From JALZAI01 sp038212215 (GTDB lineage: Bacteria; Actinomycetota; Actinomycetes; Mycobacteriales; Jatrophihabitantaceae): DNA of 64,000 bases. Positions 56,963-64,000 of the stretch are shown one piece after another (positions within the stretch are counted from its first letter, which is position 1; each line of letters opens with the position of its first letter). A model generated the notes under the pieces. The model made no database searches. It saw nothing but the letters and a program-made list of their open reading frames with translations, and had not been told where the DNA came from. The translations under genes were made by a program, and so were the position numbers. The stretch spans positions 1 to 64,000 of the forward strand of contig JBBQUT010000005.1 in assembly GCA_038212215.1 (NCBI GenBank). Direction: 5' to 3'.

Positions 56963-59900
56963 GTGCAATCTGTGGCAGACAACACTGAAGACCCGGCGAT
57001 CGAGCACGCACGCAACGGCCGGGGGCTGCCTGGCCCCGGTGCGGTGATCGGATTCGCGCGCCGGGTAGGCGCGACCGCCCGCAACGCTGCTGAAGTGATC
57101 CGCTTCGGCGGTCTGGAAACCGGCGAGACGCCCTCGCCGTTCACGGTCGTTACCGAGCAGCTCAATTACCGGCTGCGCCACTACTTTCCCGATGCGGTCC
57201 CGGCCGACGCGCGACCCATCCTGCTCGTCCCGCCGCTCATGCTCACGACCGAGGTGTGGGACGTTTCGCCGGCCTCGTCTGCTGTCGGCGCGCTGCACGC
57301 CGAGGGCATCGATACGTGGGTCGTTGATTTCGGCCGCCCTGACCGTGAGCCGGGCGGCCTGCAACGCACGCTCACCGATCACGTGCTTGCAGTGAGCGAC
57401 GCGATCGACCGGGTAATCGCTGCGACCGGTCATGACGTCGTGCTCGCCGGCTATTCGCAGGGCGGCATGTTTGCCTACCAGACGGCGGCGTACCGGCGCG
57501 GCGACGGCATCGACTCGATCGTGACGTTCGGTGCGCCGGTCGATTCGCGGGCCCCGCTGCCGATCCCACTGTCGCCGGATGCGGCTGCCCGGCTCGCGGG
57601 TGAGCTCGTGCAGAGCGGTCTGTTCCAGAAGCTTGCGGTGCCCGGCTGGTTCAGCCGCTTCGGTTTCCGGGTGCTGACGCCTGCGAAATCGGTGAGCGAT
57701 CGGGTGCGGTTCCTGCGTGCGCTGCACGACCGCGACGCCCTGTTGCCGCGCGAACGGCAGCGCCGCTTCGTCGAGTCCGACGGGTGGACGGCGTGGAGCG
57801 GGCCCGCGGTGTCGGAATTTCTCGAGCAGTACCTGCTGCACAACCGCATGTTGCACGGCGGCTTCGTCGTCGACGACCGGCTGATCACGCTGGCGGACGT
57901 CGCATGTCCGATCCTGACGGTCGTCGGCACGAATGACACCTTCGGCAATCCTGCCTCGGTCCGGGCGATCCGCCGGGCCGCGCCGCGCGCCCAGGTCTAC
58001 GAGCTCACCTTGCGCGTCGGGCACTTCGGCTTGGTCGTCGGGTCGAGCTCGATGGAGCACACCTGGCCCGCCGTAGCGCACTGGATGCGCTGGCGCCACG
58101 ACGACAAGCCGCTACCGGACGGGATCGTTCCCGCCGAAGAGGTGCCGTCGCGGCCATCGCGAGTGACAGCAGGCGGCACCGCAGCCGTCCAGGCAACCGA
58201 ACTGGGTATCGGCGCGACCCGGCTGGTCGTCGGCATGGCCAAGCGCGCGGTGCGCGCTGTGCAAGGCGTCGTATCCGAGGTGCCGGCACAGCTGCCGAGG
58301 CTGGCGCGCCTCGACCGGCTCGACCCGGCCACCCGGATCAGTCTGGGTCTGTTGCTGGACGAGCAGGCCCGCAAGTCGCCCGGCGAGATCTGCTTCCTCT
58401 TCGGCGACCGCGCTTACCGGCAACACGACGTGAAGTCCCGCGTCGACAGCGTCGTCAAGGGATTGATCGACGTCGGCATCCGGCCCGGCGACCGGGTCGG
58501 CGTGCTGATGCGCACCCGTCCCAGCGCCTTCACCGTCGTCGCCGCCCTCAGTCGGCTCGGCGCCACCGCTGCGTTGCTGCGCCCGGACGGCGACCTCGAC
58601 CGCGAGGCTGCGTTGGCGCACATCGCGTGGGTGATCTCCGACCCCGAGCACGTCGACCAGTCCGCCGCCCTCGACGGAGTGACCTGGTGCGTGCTCGGCG
58701 GCAGGTCCGGCATGCCGAAGCTGCCCGCCGGCGTGATCGACATGGAACGGATCGATCCCGACGAGGTCGAGGTCGACGCCTGGTACACCGCGAATCCGCA
58801 TCGTTCCGGCGATGTCGCGTTCGTGCTGTTCAACGGCGACGGGCCCGACACCGCGGCCGTCGATATCACCAACCGGCGATGGGCGTTGTCGGCGCTCGGC
58901 ACCGCCAGCGCTGCCGCGCTGAAGCCGGGCGACACCGTCTACAGCGTGACACCGATCCACCACTCGTCCGCGCTGCTGATGTCGGTGGGCGGTGCGGTTG
59001 CCGGTGGGGCCCGATTCGCGATGGCCACGGGGTCAGACCCGGACACGTTCTGGGAGGAGGTGCGACGCTACGGAGTCACGCACGTCTCCTACCTCTGGAC
59101 GTCGCTGCGCGAGATCGTGGCGGCGGCCCCCAACCCCAACGAGCCGTTCCACCCGATCCGGATGTTCTTGGGCTCGGGCATGCCGCGCAATCTCTGGGCG
59201 CGGGTCGCCGAGCGTTTCCCGGACACCCGGATTCTCGAGTTCTACGCATCGGCCCAAGGCGAGGCAGTCCTGGCCAATGTCAGCGGGCAGAAGCCCGGAT
59301 CGATGGGGAAACCACTGCCCGGCGCGGCCGAGGTGCGCGTCGCCGCCTGCGATCTGCTGACCGGCGCGCTGGACCTCACGTCCGCCGCAATGGCTCGCGA
59401 AACGCTCACCGACGAGGTGGGACTACTCCTCAGCAGAGTCGTCGATCCCGGCGCTCCCGGCCAGAAGATGCGCGACGTGTTCATGGTCGGTGACAGCTGG
59501 CGATCGAGCGGCGATCTGTTCCTGCGTGATGTCCAGGGCGATCACTGGCTGGCGGGTCCGGTGTCCGACGTCGTGCACGCGCCCGGCGGTCCGGTCCTTC
59601 CCGCCGGCGCTCGATACTGCTTGAGCGCCATGCCCGGCTCGGACCTGGTGATCGCCTACGGCGTTACCGACGGGGACGGGGAGCTGCTCGTCGCCGCGTT
59701 CACGTTGCTGCCCGGTGCCGAGGTAAGCACCGCGCAGGTCAGCGCCGCCCTGGAACGCCTGCCACTCGGACAGCGCCCCCGCTACGTGCAGCGGGTGCCC
59801 GAGATTGCGTTGACCACCTGGCATCGCCCGATCTGGCGGGGACTGGCCGCCGAGGGCGTCCCGACGCCCGGGCGTGGACGGCACGTGTGGCGCCTCGGTG

Positions 59901-59977
59901 ACGACGGTCGCTACGAGCAGGTCCACGCGCCACGGAAGACGTCCCCACGAAAGGTCGCGCCCCGCCCGGCTCACTGA
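56963..59977 (+). CDS. Alpha/beta hydrolase-acyl-CoA synthetase-like fusion (Rv1683 type)
   Basis: 1004 residues. Residues 1-400 resemble PHA-synthase/lipase hydrolases: LLVPPLMLTTEVWDVSP, VVLAGYSQGGMFAYQTAAYRRG with the nucleophile Ser near 165, VVGTNDTFGNPASV with the acid, and VGHFGLVVGSS with the base His. Residues 440-1000 have the acyl-CoA synthetase/ANL fold (PGDRVGVLMRTRPSAFTVVAALSRLGATAALLRPD, SVTPIHHSSALLMSVGGAV, YASAQGEAVLAN). The P-loop TSGTTGxPK place reads FVLFNGDGPDTAAV, and the final catalytic Lys region reads ALTTWHRPIWRGL with no PxGK. The adenylation half therefore looks inactive. Rv1683 of M. tuberculosis is the architecture I know. GTG 56972 is an alternative start; no ribosome-binding site is clear. 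Confidence 0.85.
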   Translation: MQSVADNTEDPAIEHARNGRGLPGPGAVIGFARRVGATARNAAEVIRFGGLETGETPSPFTVVTEQLNYRLRHYFPDAVPADARPILLVPPLMLTTEVWDVSPASSAVGALHAEGIDTWVVDFGRPDREPGGLQRTLTDHVLAVSDAIDRVIAATGHDVVLAGYSQGGMFAYQTAAYRRGDGIDSIVTFGAPVDSRAPLPIPLSPDAAARLAGELVQSGLFQKLAVPGWFSRFGFRVLTPAKSVSDRVRFLRALHDRDALLPRERQRRFVESDGWTAWSGPAVSEFLEQYLLHNRMLHGGFVVDDRLITLADVACPILTVVGTNDTFGNPASVRAIRRAAPRAQVYELTLRVGHFGLVVGSSSMEHTWPAVAHWMRWRHDDKPLPDGIVPAEEVPSRPSRVTAGGTAAVQATELGIGATRLVVGMAKRAVRAVQGVVSEVPAQLPRLARLDRLDPATRISLGLLLDEQARKSPGEICFLFGDRAYRQHDVKSRVDSVVKGLIDVGIRPGDRVGVLMRTRPSAFTVVAALSRLGATAALLRPDGDLDREAALAHIAWVISDPEHVDQSAALDGVTWCVLGGRSGMPKLPAGVIDMERIDPDEVEVDAWYTANPHRSGDVAFVLFNGDGPDTAAVDITNRRWALSALGTASAAALKPGDTVYSVTPIHHSSALLMSVGGAVAGGARFAMATGSDPDTFWEEVRRYGVTHVSYLWTSLREIVAAAPNPNEPFHPIRMFLGSGMPRNLWARVAERFPDTRILEFYASAQGEAVLANVSGQKPGSMGKPLPGAAEVRVAACDLLTGALDLTSAAMARETLTDEVGLLLSRVVDPGAPGQKMRDVFMVGDSWRSSGDLFLRDVQGDHWLAGPVSDVVHAPGGPVLPAGARYCLSAMPGSDLVIAYGVTDGDGELLVAAFTLLPGAEVSTAQVSAALERLPLGQRPRYVQRVPEIALTTWHRPIWRGLAAEGVPTPGRGRHVWRLGDDGRYEQVHAPRKTSPRKVAPRPAH

Positions 59978-60186
59978 TCAACTGCGTGATCAGCGGGTGG
60001 CAAGTCGTCGGTGAGTCGGCGTCACGCCGGTTTGTCAGCCGCCCGCTGGCACCTCGCGCCATGGGCGTCCCATCAGCTACCTACCCGGGAGTTCAGCGGC
60101 CGGACCTTCGTCACCTTCCTTGGCGCGGATCCGCACCCTTCGCGGGCGTTCACCGCTGGGTGCAATTGCGACCCAACGTTGTCGTG

Positions 60187-60213
60187 CTGGCACTCACGGG
60201 GATAGAGTGCCAA
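60187..60213. promoter_or_regulatory. CIRCE element (HrcA operator) upstream of groES
   Basis: CTGGCACTC (60187-60195), 9-bp spacer, GAGTGCCAA (60205-60213): the CIRCE pattern (TTAGCACTC-N9-GAGTGCTAA) with small changes at the outer bases. It lies 78 bp upstream of the groES start, so HrcA repression under non-stress conditions is expected. Confidence 0.85.
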
Positions 60214-60291
60214 CTTAGGGACTTGGTTGACACCGCGACGGCAACCATCCCTGCCGAGAAGAACTTCAGACCCGAGAAGGGGAGAACCTCC

Positions 60292-60597
60292 GTGACCGCC
60301 ACCAAGGTCAGCATCAAGCCGCTCGAGGACCGTATCGTCGTGCAGGCCAGTGAGGCCGAGACTACGACCGCGTCCGGCATTGTCATCCCGGACACCGCCA
60401 AGGAAAAGCCCCAGGAGGGCACCGTCCTGGCCGTAGGCCCGGGCCGCATCGACGACAAGGGCAACCGAGTCCCGCTCGACGTCGCAGTTGGCGACGTCGT
60501 TCTCTACAGCAAGTACGGCGGCACCGAGGTGCGCTACAGCGGCGAGGACTACCTCGTCCTGTCCGCTCGCGACGTCCTCGCCGTCATCGAGAAGTAA
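60292..60597 (+). CDS. groS: Co-chaperonin GroES
   Basis: 101 residues. VSIKPLEDRIVVQASEAETTTASGIVIPDTAKEKPQEGTVLAVGPGRIDDKGNRVPLDVAVGDVVLYSKYGGTEVRYSGEDYLVLSARDVLAVIEK carries the mobile loop (ETTTASGIVIPDTAKEK) and the family C-terminus. It caps the GroEL ring. GTG 60292 follows GAAGGGGAGAACCTCC. A hairpin lies between it and groEL (60612-60641). Confidence 0.96.
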   Translation: MTATKVSIKPLEDRIVVQASEAETTTASGIVIPDTAKEKPQEGTVLAVGPGRIDDKGNRVPLDVAVGDVVLYSKYGGTEVRYSGEDYLVLSARDVLAVIEK

Positions 60598-60611
60598 CCC
60601 AGGTGCCGACG

Positions 60612-60641
60612 CCCCGGCCGCGCGCTTCGCGTGGGCCGGGG
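60612..60641 (+). terminator. GC-rich hairpin between groES and groEL
   Basis: CCCCGGC (60612-60618) pairs with GCCGGGG (60635-60641), with additional inner CGCG pairs. TTCTTC follows. It lies 15 bp after groES and 41 bp before groEL, so it could act as partial terminator or mRNA-processing stem that sets the GroES:GroEL ratio. Confidence 0.5.
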
Positions 60642-60681
60642 TTCTTCGGTTGTGCTCCACGGAACTGACGAAGGGAAACAC

Positions 60682-62316
60682 ATGGCGAAAATCCTCAGTT
60701 TCGACGAGGATGCCCGCCGCGCTCTCGAGCGCGGTGTCAACAAGCTGGCCAACACCGTCAAGGTCACCCTCGGCCCGAAGGGCCGAAATGTGGTCCTGGC
60801 CAAATCCTTCGGCGCCCCGGTCATCACTAACGACGGCGTCACCATCGCCCGTGAGATCGAGCTTGCCGACCCGTACGAGAACATGGGCGCTCAGCTGGTC
60901 AAGTCGGTCGCGACGAAGACCAACGACATCGCCGGGGACGGGACGACCACGGCCACCGTGCTCGCTCAGGCGTTCGTCAACGCGGGACTGAAGAACGTTG
61001 CCGCCGGCGCGAACCCGGCCGCACTCAAGCGCGGCATGGACGCCGCGGTCGAGGCAGTCAGCCTGGAACTCGACAAGCAGGCCATCCCGGTCGAGGGCGA
61101 AAAGTCGATCGCGCACGTCGCGACGATTTCAGCCCAGGACGACACGATCGGCGCCCTTATCGCCGAAGCCTTCACCAAGGTGGGCAAGGACGGCGTGATC
61201 ACGGTGGAGGAGGGCCAGACCCTTACCACCGAACTCGAGTTCACCGAAGGCATGCAGTTCGACAAGGGCTACATCAGCCCGTACTTCGTCACTGATGCCG
61301 AAGCCAGCGAGACGGTGCTCGACGACCCGTACCTGCTGATCACCACGCAGAAGATCTCGGCCGTGGCCGACATCCTGCCGCTGCTGGAGAAGGTCGTCCA
61401 GGCGGGCAAGTCACTGATCGTCATCGCGGAGGACGTCGACGGCGAGGCACTCTCGACGCTCGTGGTCAACGCCATCCGCAAGACGTTCACCGCGGTCGCA
61501 GTCAAGGCGCCGTTCTTCGGTGAGCGCCGCAAGGCGTTTCTGCAGGACCTCGCCATCGTCACCGGCGCCCAGGTCGTCGCGCCAGAGGTCGGGCTCAAGC
61601 TCGATCAGGTCGGCCTGGACGTCCTCGGTAGCGCCGGGCGCGTCGTCGTCACCAAGGACACCACTACGGTGACCCACGGTTCGGCTGCGCAGAGCGAGAT
61701 CGATGCGCGGATCGCCCAGATCCGGCGTGAAATCGAGGACACCGATTCCGACTGGGATCGCGAGAAGCTGCAGGAGCGACTCGCGAAGCTCTCCGGCGGC
61801 GTCGGCGTCATCTCGGTCGGCGCAGCCACCGAGGTCGAGCTCAAGGAGCGAAAGCACCGCATCGAGGACGCGATCTCGGCCACCCGCGCCGCAATCGAGC
61901 AGGGCATTGTCGCCGGTGGCGGCAGCGCTCTGGTGCATGCCGCGTCCGCGCTGGACGGCGATCTCGGCCTGGTCGGCGACGAGGCGACAGGTGTCGCTGT
62001 GGTTCGTAAGAGCCTGGACGAGCCGCTGCACTGGATCGCCGACAACGCCGGCCACGAGGGTTACGTCGTGACTGCCAACGTCCGCGAACTCCCGGTGAAC
62101 CGTGGCCTGGACGCAGCGACCGGCGACTATGTCGACCTGCTCGATGCGGGCATCGTCGACCCTGTCAAGGTCACCAAGGCGGCGCTGGCAAACGCGGCGT
62201 CGGTTGCGGCGCTGCTGCTCACCACGCAGGCTGCAGTCGTCGACAAGCCCGCAGAGTCCGCGCCATCAGCTGGGGGCCACGGTCACAGCCACGGACCGGG
62301 CGGGCACTCGCACTGA
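60682..62316 (+). CDS. groL: Chaperonin GroEL (GroEL1-like, His-rich C-terminus)
   Basis: 544 residues. The chaperonin signatures are VKVTLGPKGRNVVLAKSFGAPVITNDGVTIAREIEL, DIAGDGTTTATVLAQA (catalytic Asp), GVGVISVGAATEVELKERKHRIEDA (intermediate domain), and GIVAGGGSALVHAAS. The C-terminus ends GGHGHSHGPGGHSH, not the usual Gly-Gly-Met tail. That His-rich tail is the mark of the actinobacterial GroEL1 paralogue encoded next to groES; a second groEL with a GGM tail is expected elsewhere. ATG 60682 follows GAAGGGAAACAC. Confidence 0.96.
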   Translation: MAKILSFDEDARRALERGVNKLANTVKVTLGPKGRNVVLAKSFGAPVITNDGVTIAREIELADPYENMGAQLVKSVATKTNDIAGDGTTTATVLAQAFVNAGLKNVAAGANPAALKRGMDAAVEAVSLELDKQAIPVEGEKSIAHVATISAQDDTIGALIAEAFTKVGKDGVITVEEGQTLTTELEFTEGMQFDKGYISPYFVTDAEASETVLDDPYLLITTQKISAVADILPLLEKVVQAGKSLIVIAEDVDGEALSTLVVNAIRKTFTAVAVKAPFFGERRKAFLQDLAIVTGAQVVAPEVGLKLDQVGLDVLGSAGRVVVTKDTTTVTHGSAAQSEIDARIAQIRREIEDTDSDWDREKLQERLAKLSGGVGVISVGAATEVELKERKHRIEDAISATRAAIEQGIVAGGGSALVHAASALDGDLGLVGDEATGVAVVRKSLDEPLHWIADNAGHEGYVVTANVRELPVNRGLDAATGDYVDLLDAGIVDPVKVTKAALANAASVAALLLTTQAAVVDKPAESAPSAGGHGHSHGPGGHSH

Positions 62317-62336
62317 TCCGTCCCGCAACGAAAGCT

Positions 62337-62366
62337 CTGCCCCCCGGCGATGACGCCGCGGGGCAG
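62337..62366 (+). terminator. Terminator-like hairpin after groEL
   Basis: CTGCCCCCCGGCG (62337-62349) and CGCCGCGGGGCAG (62354-62366) pair with one mismatch around a 4-nt loop. CGCCTTTCG follows. It lies 20 bp past the groEL stop. Confidence 0.7.
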
Positions 62367-62591
62367 CGCCTTTCGCAGGCGCTCACCGTGCCGACTCGTC
62401 CTATCTGGAGTCGTATTCCGACATGGCGACCAGCAGTTGCCCTCTCGTGGGGTGAGCGCGTGCTGGGCGAAGAAGGTCGGCAAGAACTCTGCGACGGTCG
62501 GGGTGTGCAGGATGACCGCTGTCTGGCCGTTGTTTGATCGGGGACCCGCTCACACGTAACCATCGCCCGGAGCGACACCGCAATATGACAC

Positions 62592-63319
62592 TTGAATGGG
62601 CGTCCGACCCTGGCGTCGGCGTGGTTCGCCTCCGGCGACAGTGAATGCCTGGGAGTGCTCGTCGCCGCAGCTGCCGCTGATCCGCTCGACGAACGTCACG
62701 AGCAGCACGTGTCGCACTGGGGCGCTGACCCGCTGTGGCGCAGCGGTCCGCTGCCGGCGCTCACCGCCGACCGTTTCGACGGAACCGACCGACATCGACC
62801 CGGCCTCGGCCTACCGACCGATAGTGCGGCTCGCGGTCGCGCGGTACCAGCCCGAGTCGGTGCCCGGCGCTGCGCTGTCCAAGATCGTCCAATGCGAGCA
62901 GGTATCGATCCTCCCGGACCGGGTCATCACCGTCGACCCTGTCCCCGGCAACCCCGACGCGATCGCCATCCGGTCGACGGGGACACCTACGTCGCCGGTC
63001 CATGACCCGGGCTGCCCTCGATTCCGCCGGACGGGTTCGACGTGTGCGGGCTGATCCCGAACCTGACGGGCGCATCGACCCCGCTGCGCCGCTCTGGGAA
63101 GGCACCGTCACCCTGCCTGCCGACCGCGTCAGCGGGCAGCTACGAATCCTCATCACCGAAGCTGAGCACCTCGCAACCGACACCGTCGCTGCGTACAACT
63201 ACAAGATCGCACTCGAACACAACCCGGACGCACCACCTGGCCCACGCTTCGTCGTCGAGCACGGCACCTATCTCCCCGGCACCGGACGGATCACGCTTGC
63301 CGACGCAATCGTGATCTGA
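62592..63319 (+). pseudogene. Multi-frame remnant of an unidentified protein gene
   Basis: Three consecutive parts of a protein-like sequence lie in three different frames. 62592-62775: LASAWFASGDSECLGVLVAAAAADPLD...HVSHWGADPLWRSGPLPAL. 62770-62985: TDIDPASAYRPIVRLAVARYQPESVPG...SKIVQCEQVSILPDRVITVD. 63040-63319: PLWEGTVTLPADRVSGQLRILITEAEHLATDTV, ending at TGA 63319. At least two frameshifts and some sequence loss break it. It is the C-terminal part of a larger gene of unknown function. I see no promoter or start. It sits in the 1-kb gap between groEL and whiB. Confidence 0.7.
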
Positions 63320-63382
63320 GCGCTCGCACGGTGCCGTGTGCTAACGGCCGCCTCCGCGGCCCGCTCACGCTTGGGCCGGGGG

Positions 63383-63694
63383 TCAGGCTGGGACCACGGT
63401 CGGCCGGGAGCTGCGGTGGCGACGGCGAGAGAGCAGGTGCTCGCGTTCCTCGACCGAGAGACCGCCCCACACGCCATAGGGCTCGCGGGCATCGAGGGCC
63501 CAGCGCAGGCAGTTTCCGATCACCGGGCAGCTGGCACACACGGCTTTGGCGCGCATCTCGCGTCGCGTTCGCGACGGTCCGCGCTCGTTCTCAGGGTGGT
63601 AGAAGTCCGACGTCTCCCGGCCGCGACATGCGGCATCCACCTGCCAGTCCCAGTCGCCCTCATGTGGCTTGGGGAGGCGTCGCACCTCGGCCAT
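63383..63694 (-). CDS. WhiB-family iron-sulphur transcriptional regulator (WhiB3-like)
   Basis: 103 residues. The four Fe-S Cys are present: Cys in AACRGRETSDFYHP, then AKAVCASCPVIGNCLRW (C-x2-C-x5-C). The WhiB G-(V/I)-W-G-G turn is YGVWGGLSVEEREHLLSRRRHR with the basic DNA-binding tail. It starts at ATG 63694 after GGAGGGCAGGAAC. WhiB proteins respond to redox or NO and work with sigma factors. In M. tuberculosis whiB3 lies beside groEL1, so the neighbourhood points to WhiB3; the gene number is inference. Confidence 0.9.
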   Translation of the reverse strand: MAEVRRLPKPHEGDWDWQVDAACRGRETSDFYHPENERGPSRTRREMRAKAVCASCPVIGNCLRWALDAREPYGVWGGLSVEEREHLLSRRRHRSSRPTVVPA

Positions 63695-63888
63695 GTTCCT
63701 GCCCTCCAGCAAAGCAGATGATCGTCCCCACAGGGTTCTCATCGGTCGTCTGCGATGTAAAAAGAGCGAAAACGCGAAAGGTAACGGCTTATTTTGAAAT
63801 TGGTACCCTACTCACCGCTGACCAGGGTGCGAATCGGGCAAGTTGCTTCGTGCTGGGCTCGCGATCGGGACAGGCGAGGCAATGGTTG

Positions 63889-64000
63889 TCAGCGGCGGTT
63901 GCTCAGGATGCGGACGGCGTCGATGTAACCGCGCGCGTACTCCCAGCTCACGAAGGCGTCCGGGTCGGGAGCGAAGGCCGGCTCATGCACGTGGGTGCGG
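63889..64000 (-). CDS. DUF5319-family protein, C-terminal part
   Basis: Only the last 36 residues lie in the window: THVHEPAFAPDPDAFVSWEYARGYIDAVRILSNRR, ending at TGA (TCA on the plus strand at 63889-63891). The HEPAFxPxPDAFVxWxYxRGYxDA pattern is the end of the DUF5319 family. The gene runs off the right edge. In M. tuberculosis a DUF5319 gene (Rv3412) lies near whiB3 and groEL1, which agrees. Confidence 0.75.
   Translation of the reverse strand, partial: RTHVHEPAFAPDPDAFVSWEYARGYIDAVRILSNRR

Noticed and set aside
56882..58099. A 405-codon minus-strand frame opposite the hydrolase fusion
   Set aside because: Antisense shadow with no domain; the plus-strand product has intact motifs.
62401..62583. 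Short minus-strand frame after groEL (FLPTFFAQHALTPRE-like)
   Set aside because: It is protein-like but lacks a start, an end and a known family, and crosses frames. It may be debris from the same decay as 62592-63319.

Overview
The window is high-GC DNA with many GTG/TTG starts and WhiB, mycosin-like, FAD/F420-type and lipoprotein genes, so it comes from an actinobacterium. Several gene neighbourhoods match those I know from Mycobacterium tuberculosis: tyrA / Rv3753c-like / tadA / tRNA-Ser; ffs / dnaX / Rv3717-like amidase / ybaB / recR; leuA; ask / asd; and groES / groEL1 / whiB3-like / DUF5319. The organism is probably a non-mycobacterial relative (for example a Jatrophihabitans- or Frankia-type lineage). 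That placement is inference.

Layout. 0.2-5.7 kb: a lipoprotein, a CbiX-type chelatase, a BrkB/YihY membrane protein, tRNA-Asp, tRNA-Glu, tyrA with a GlsB-type protein, two tandem tRNA-deaminase-associated proteins, tadA and tRNA-Ser(CGA). 5.6-14.5 kb: a decayed integrated island, bounded by tRNA-Ser and a second copy of its 3' half. It holds two RibD-C-type reductases, an epoxide hydrolase, a MarR regulator with its operator and target hydrolase, a MazF toxin-antitoxin pair, and fragments of a resolvase, a LysR regulator, a lipoprotein and another hydrolase. 14.5-20.7 kb: VOC and YceI proteins, two MFS transporters, a frameshifted universal stress protein and an ArsR/SRPBCC operon with its operator. 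20.8-28 kb: tRNA-Ser(GGA), 4.5S RNA, dnaX, a cell-wall amidase, ybaB-recR-mycosin-like protease, and leuA preceded by a leucine-rich leader peptide and attenuator-like hairpin. 28-36 kb: aminobutyraldehyde dehydrogenase and gabT (GABA/putrescine use), ask (with an internal beta-subunit start) and asd (lysine/threonine/DAP pathway) separated by a 30-bp tandem repeat, then def and a phosphodiesterase.

36-41.5 kb: the region of most interest. A palindromic operator precedes four tightly packed genes: an AAA ATPase, a coiled-coil/winged-helix-like protein, a protein resembling BREX ATP-binding-domain proteins but with no visible Walker A, and a DUF2791/BrxD-like P-loop ATPase. They converge on an RNase HI fused to a SLOG-like nucleotide-binding domain. 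No helicase, methylase or PglZ gene is present, so this is not a standard BREX locus. 41.5-49 kb: cupin, PPOX-type and FAD monooxygenase genes, then an aminoacyl-lipid (MprF-like) synthase coupled to a lipoprotein esterase, with a second membrane esterase divergent from it. 49-56.8 kb: a GntR/FCD regulator divergent from a proline-iminopeptidase and complete oligopeptide ABC operon. 57-60 kb: a 1,000-residue hydrolase/acyl-CoA-synthetase-like fusion (Rv1683 type) whose adenylation motifs look degenerate. 60.2-64 kb: CIRCE, groES, groEL, a multi-frame pseudogene, a WhiB regulator and the end of a DUF5319 gene.

All calls are from reading the sequence; no database search was run.
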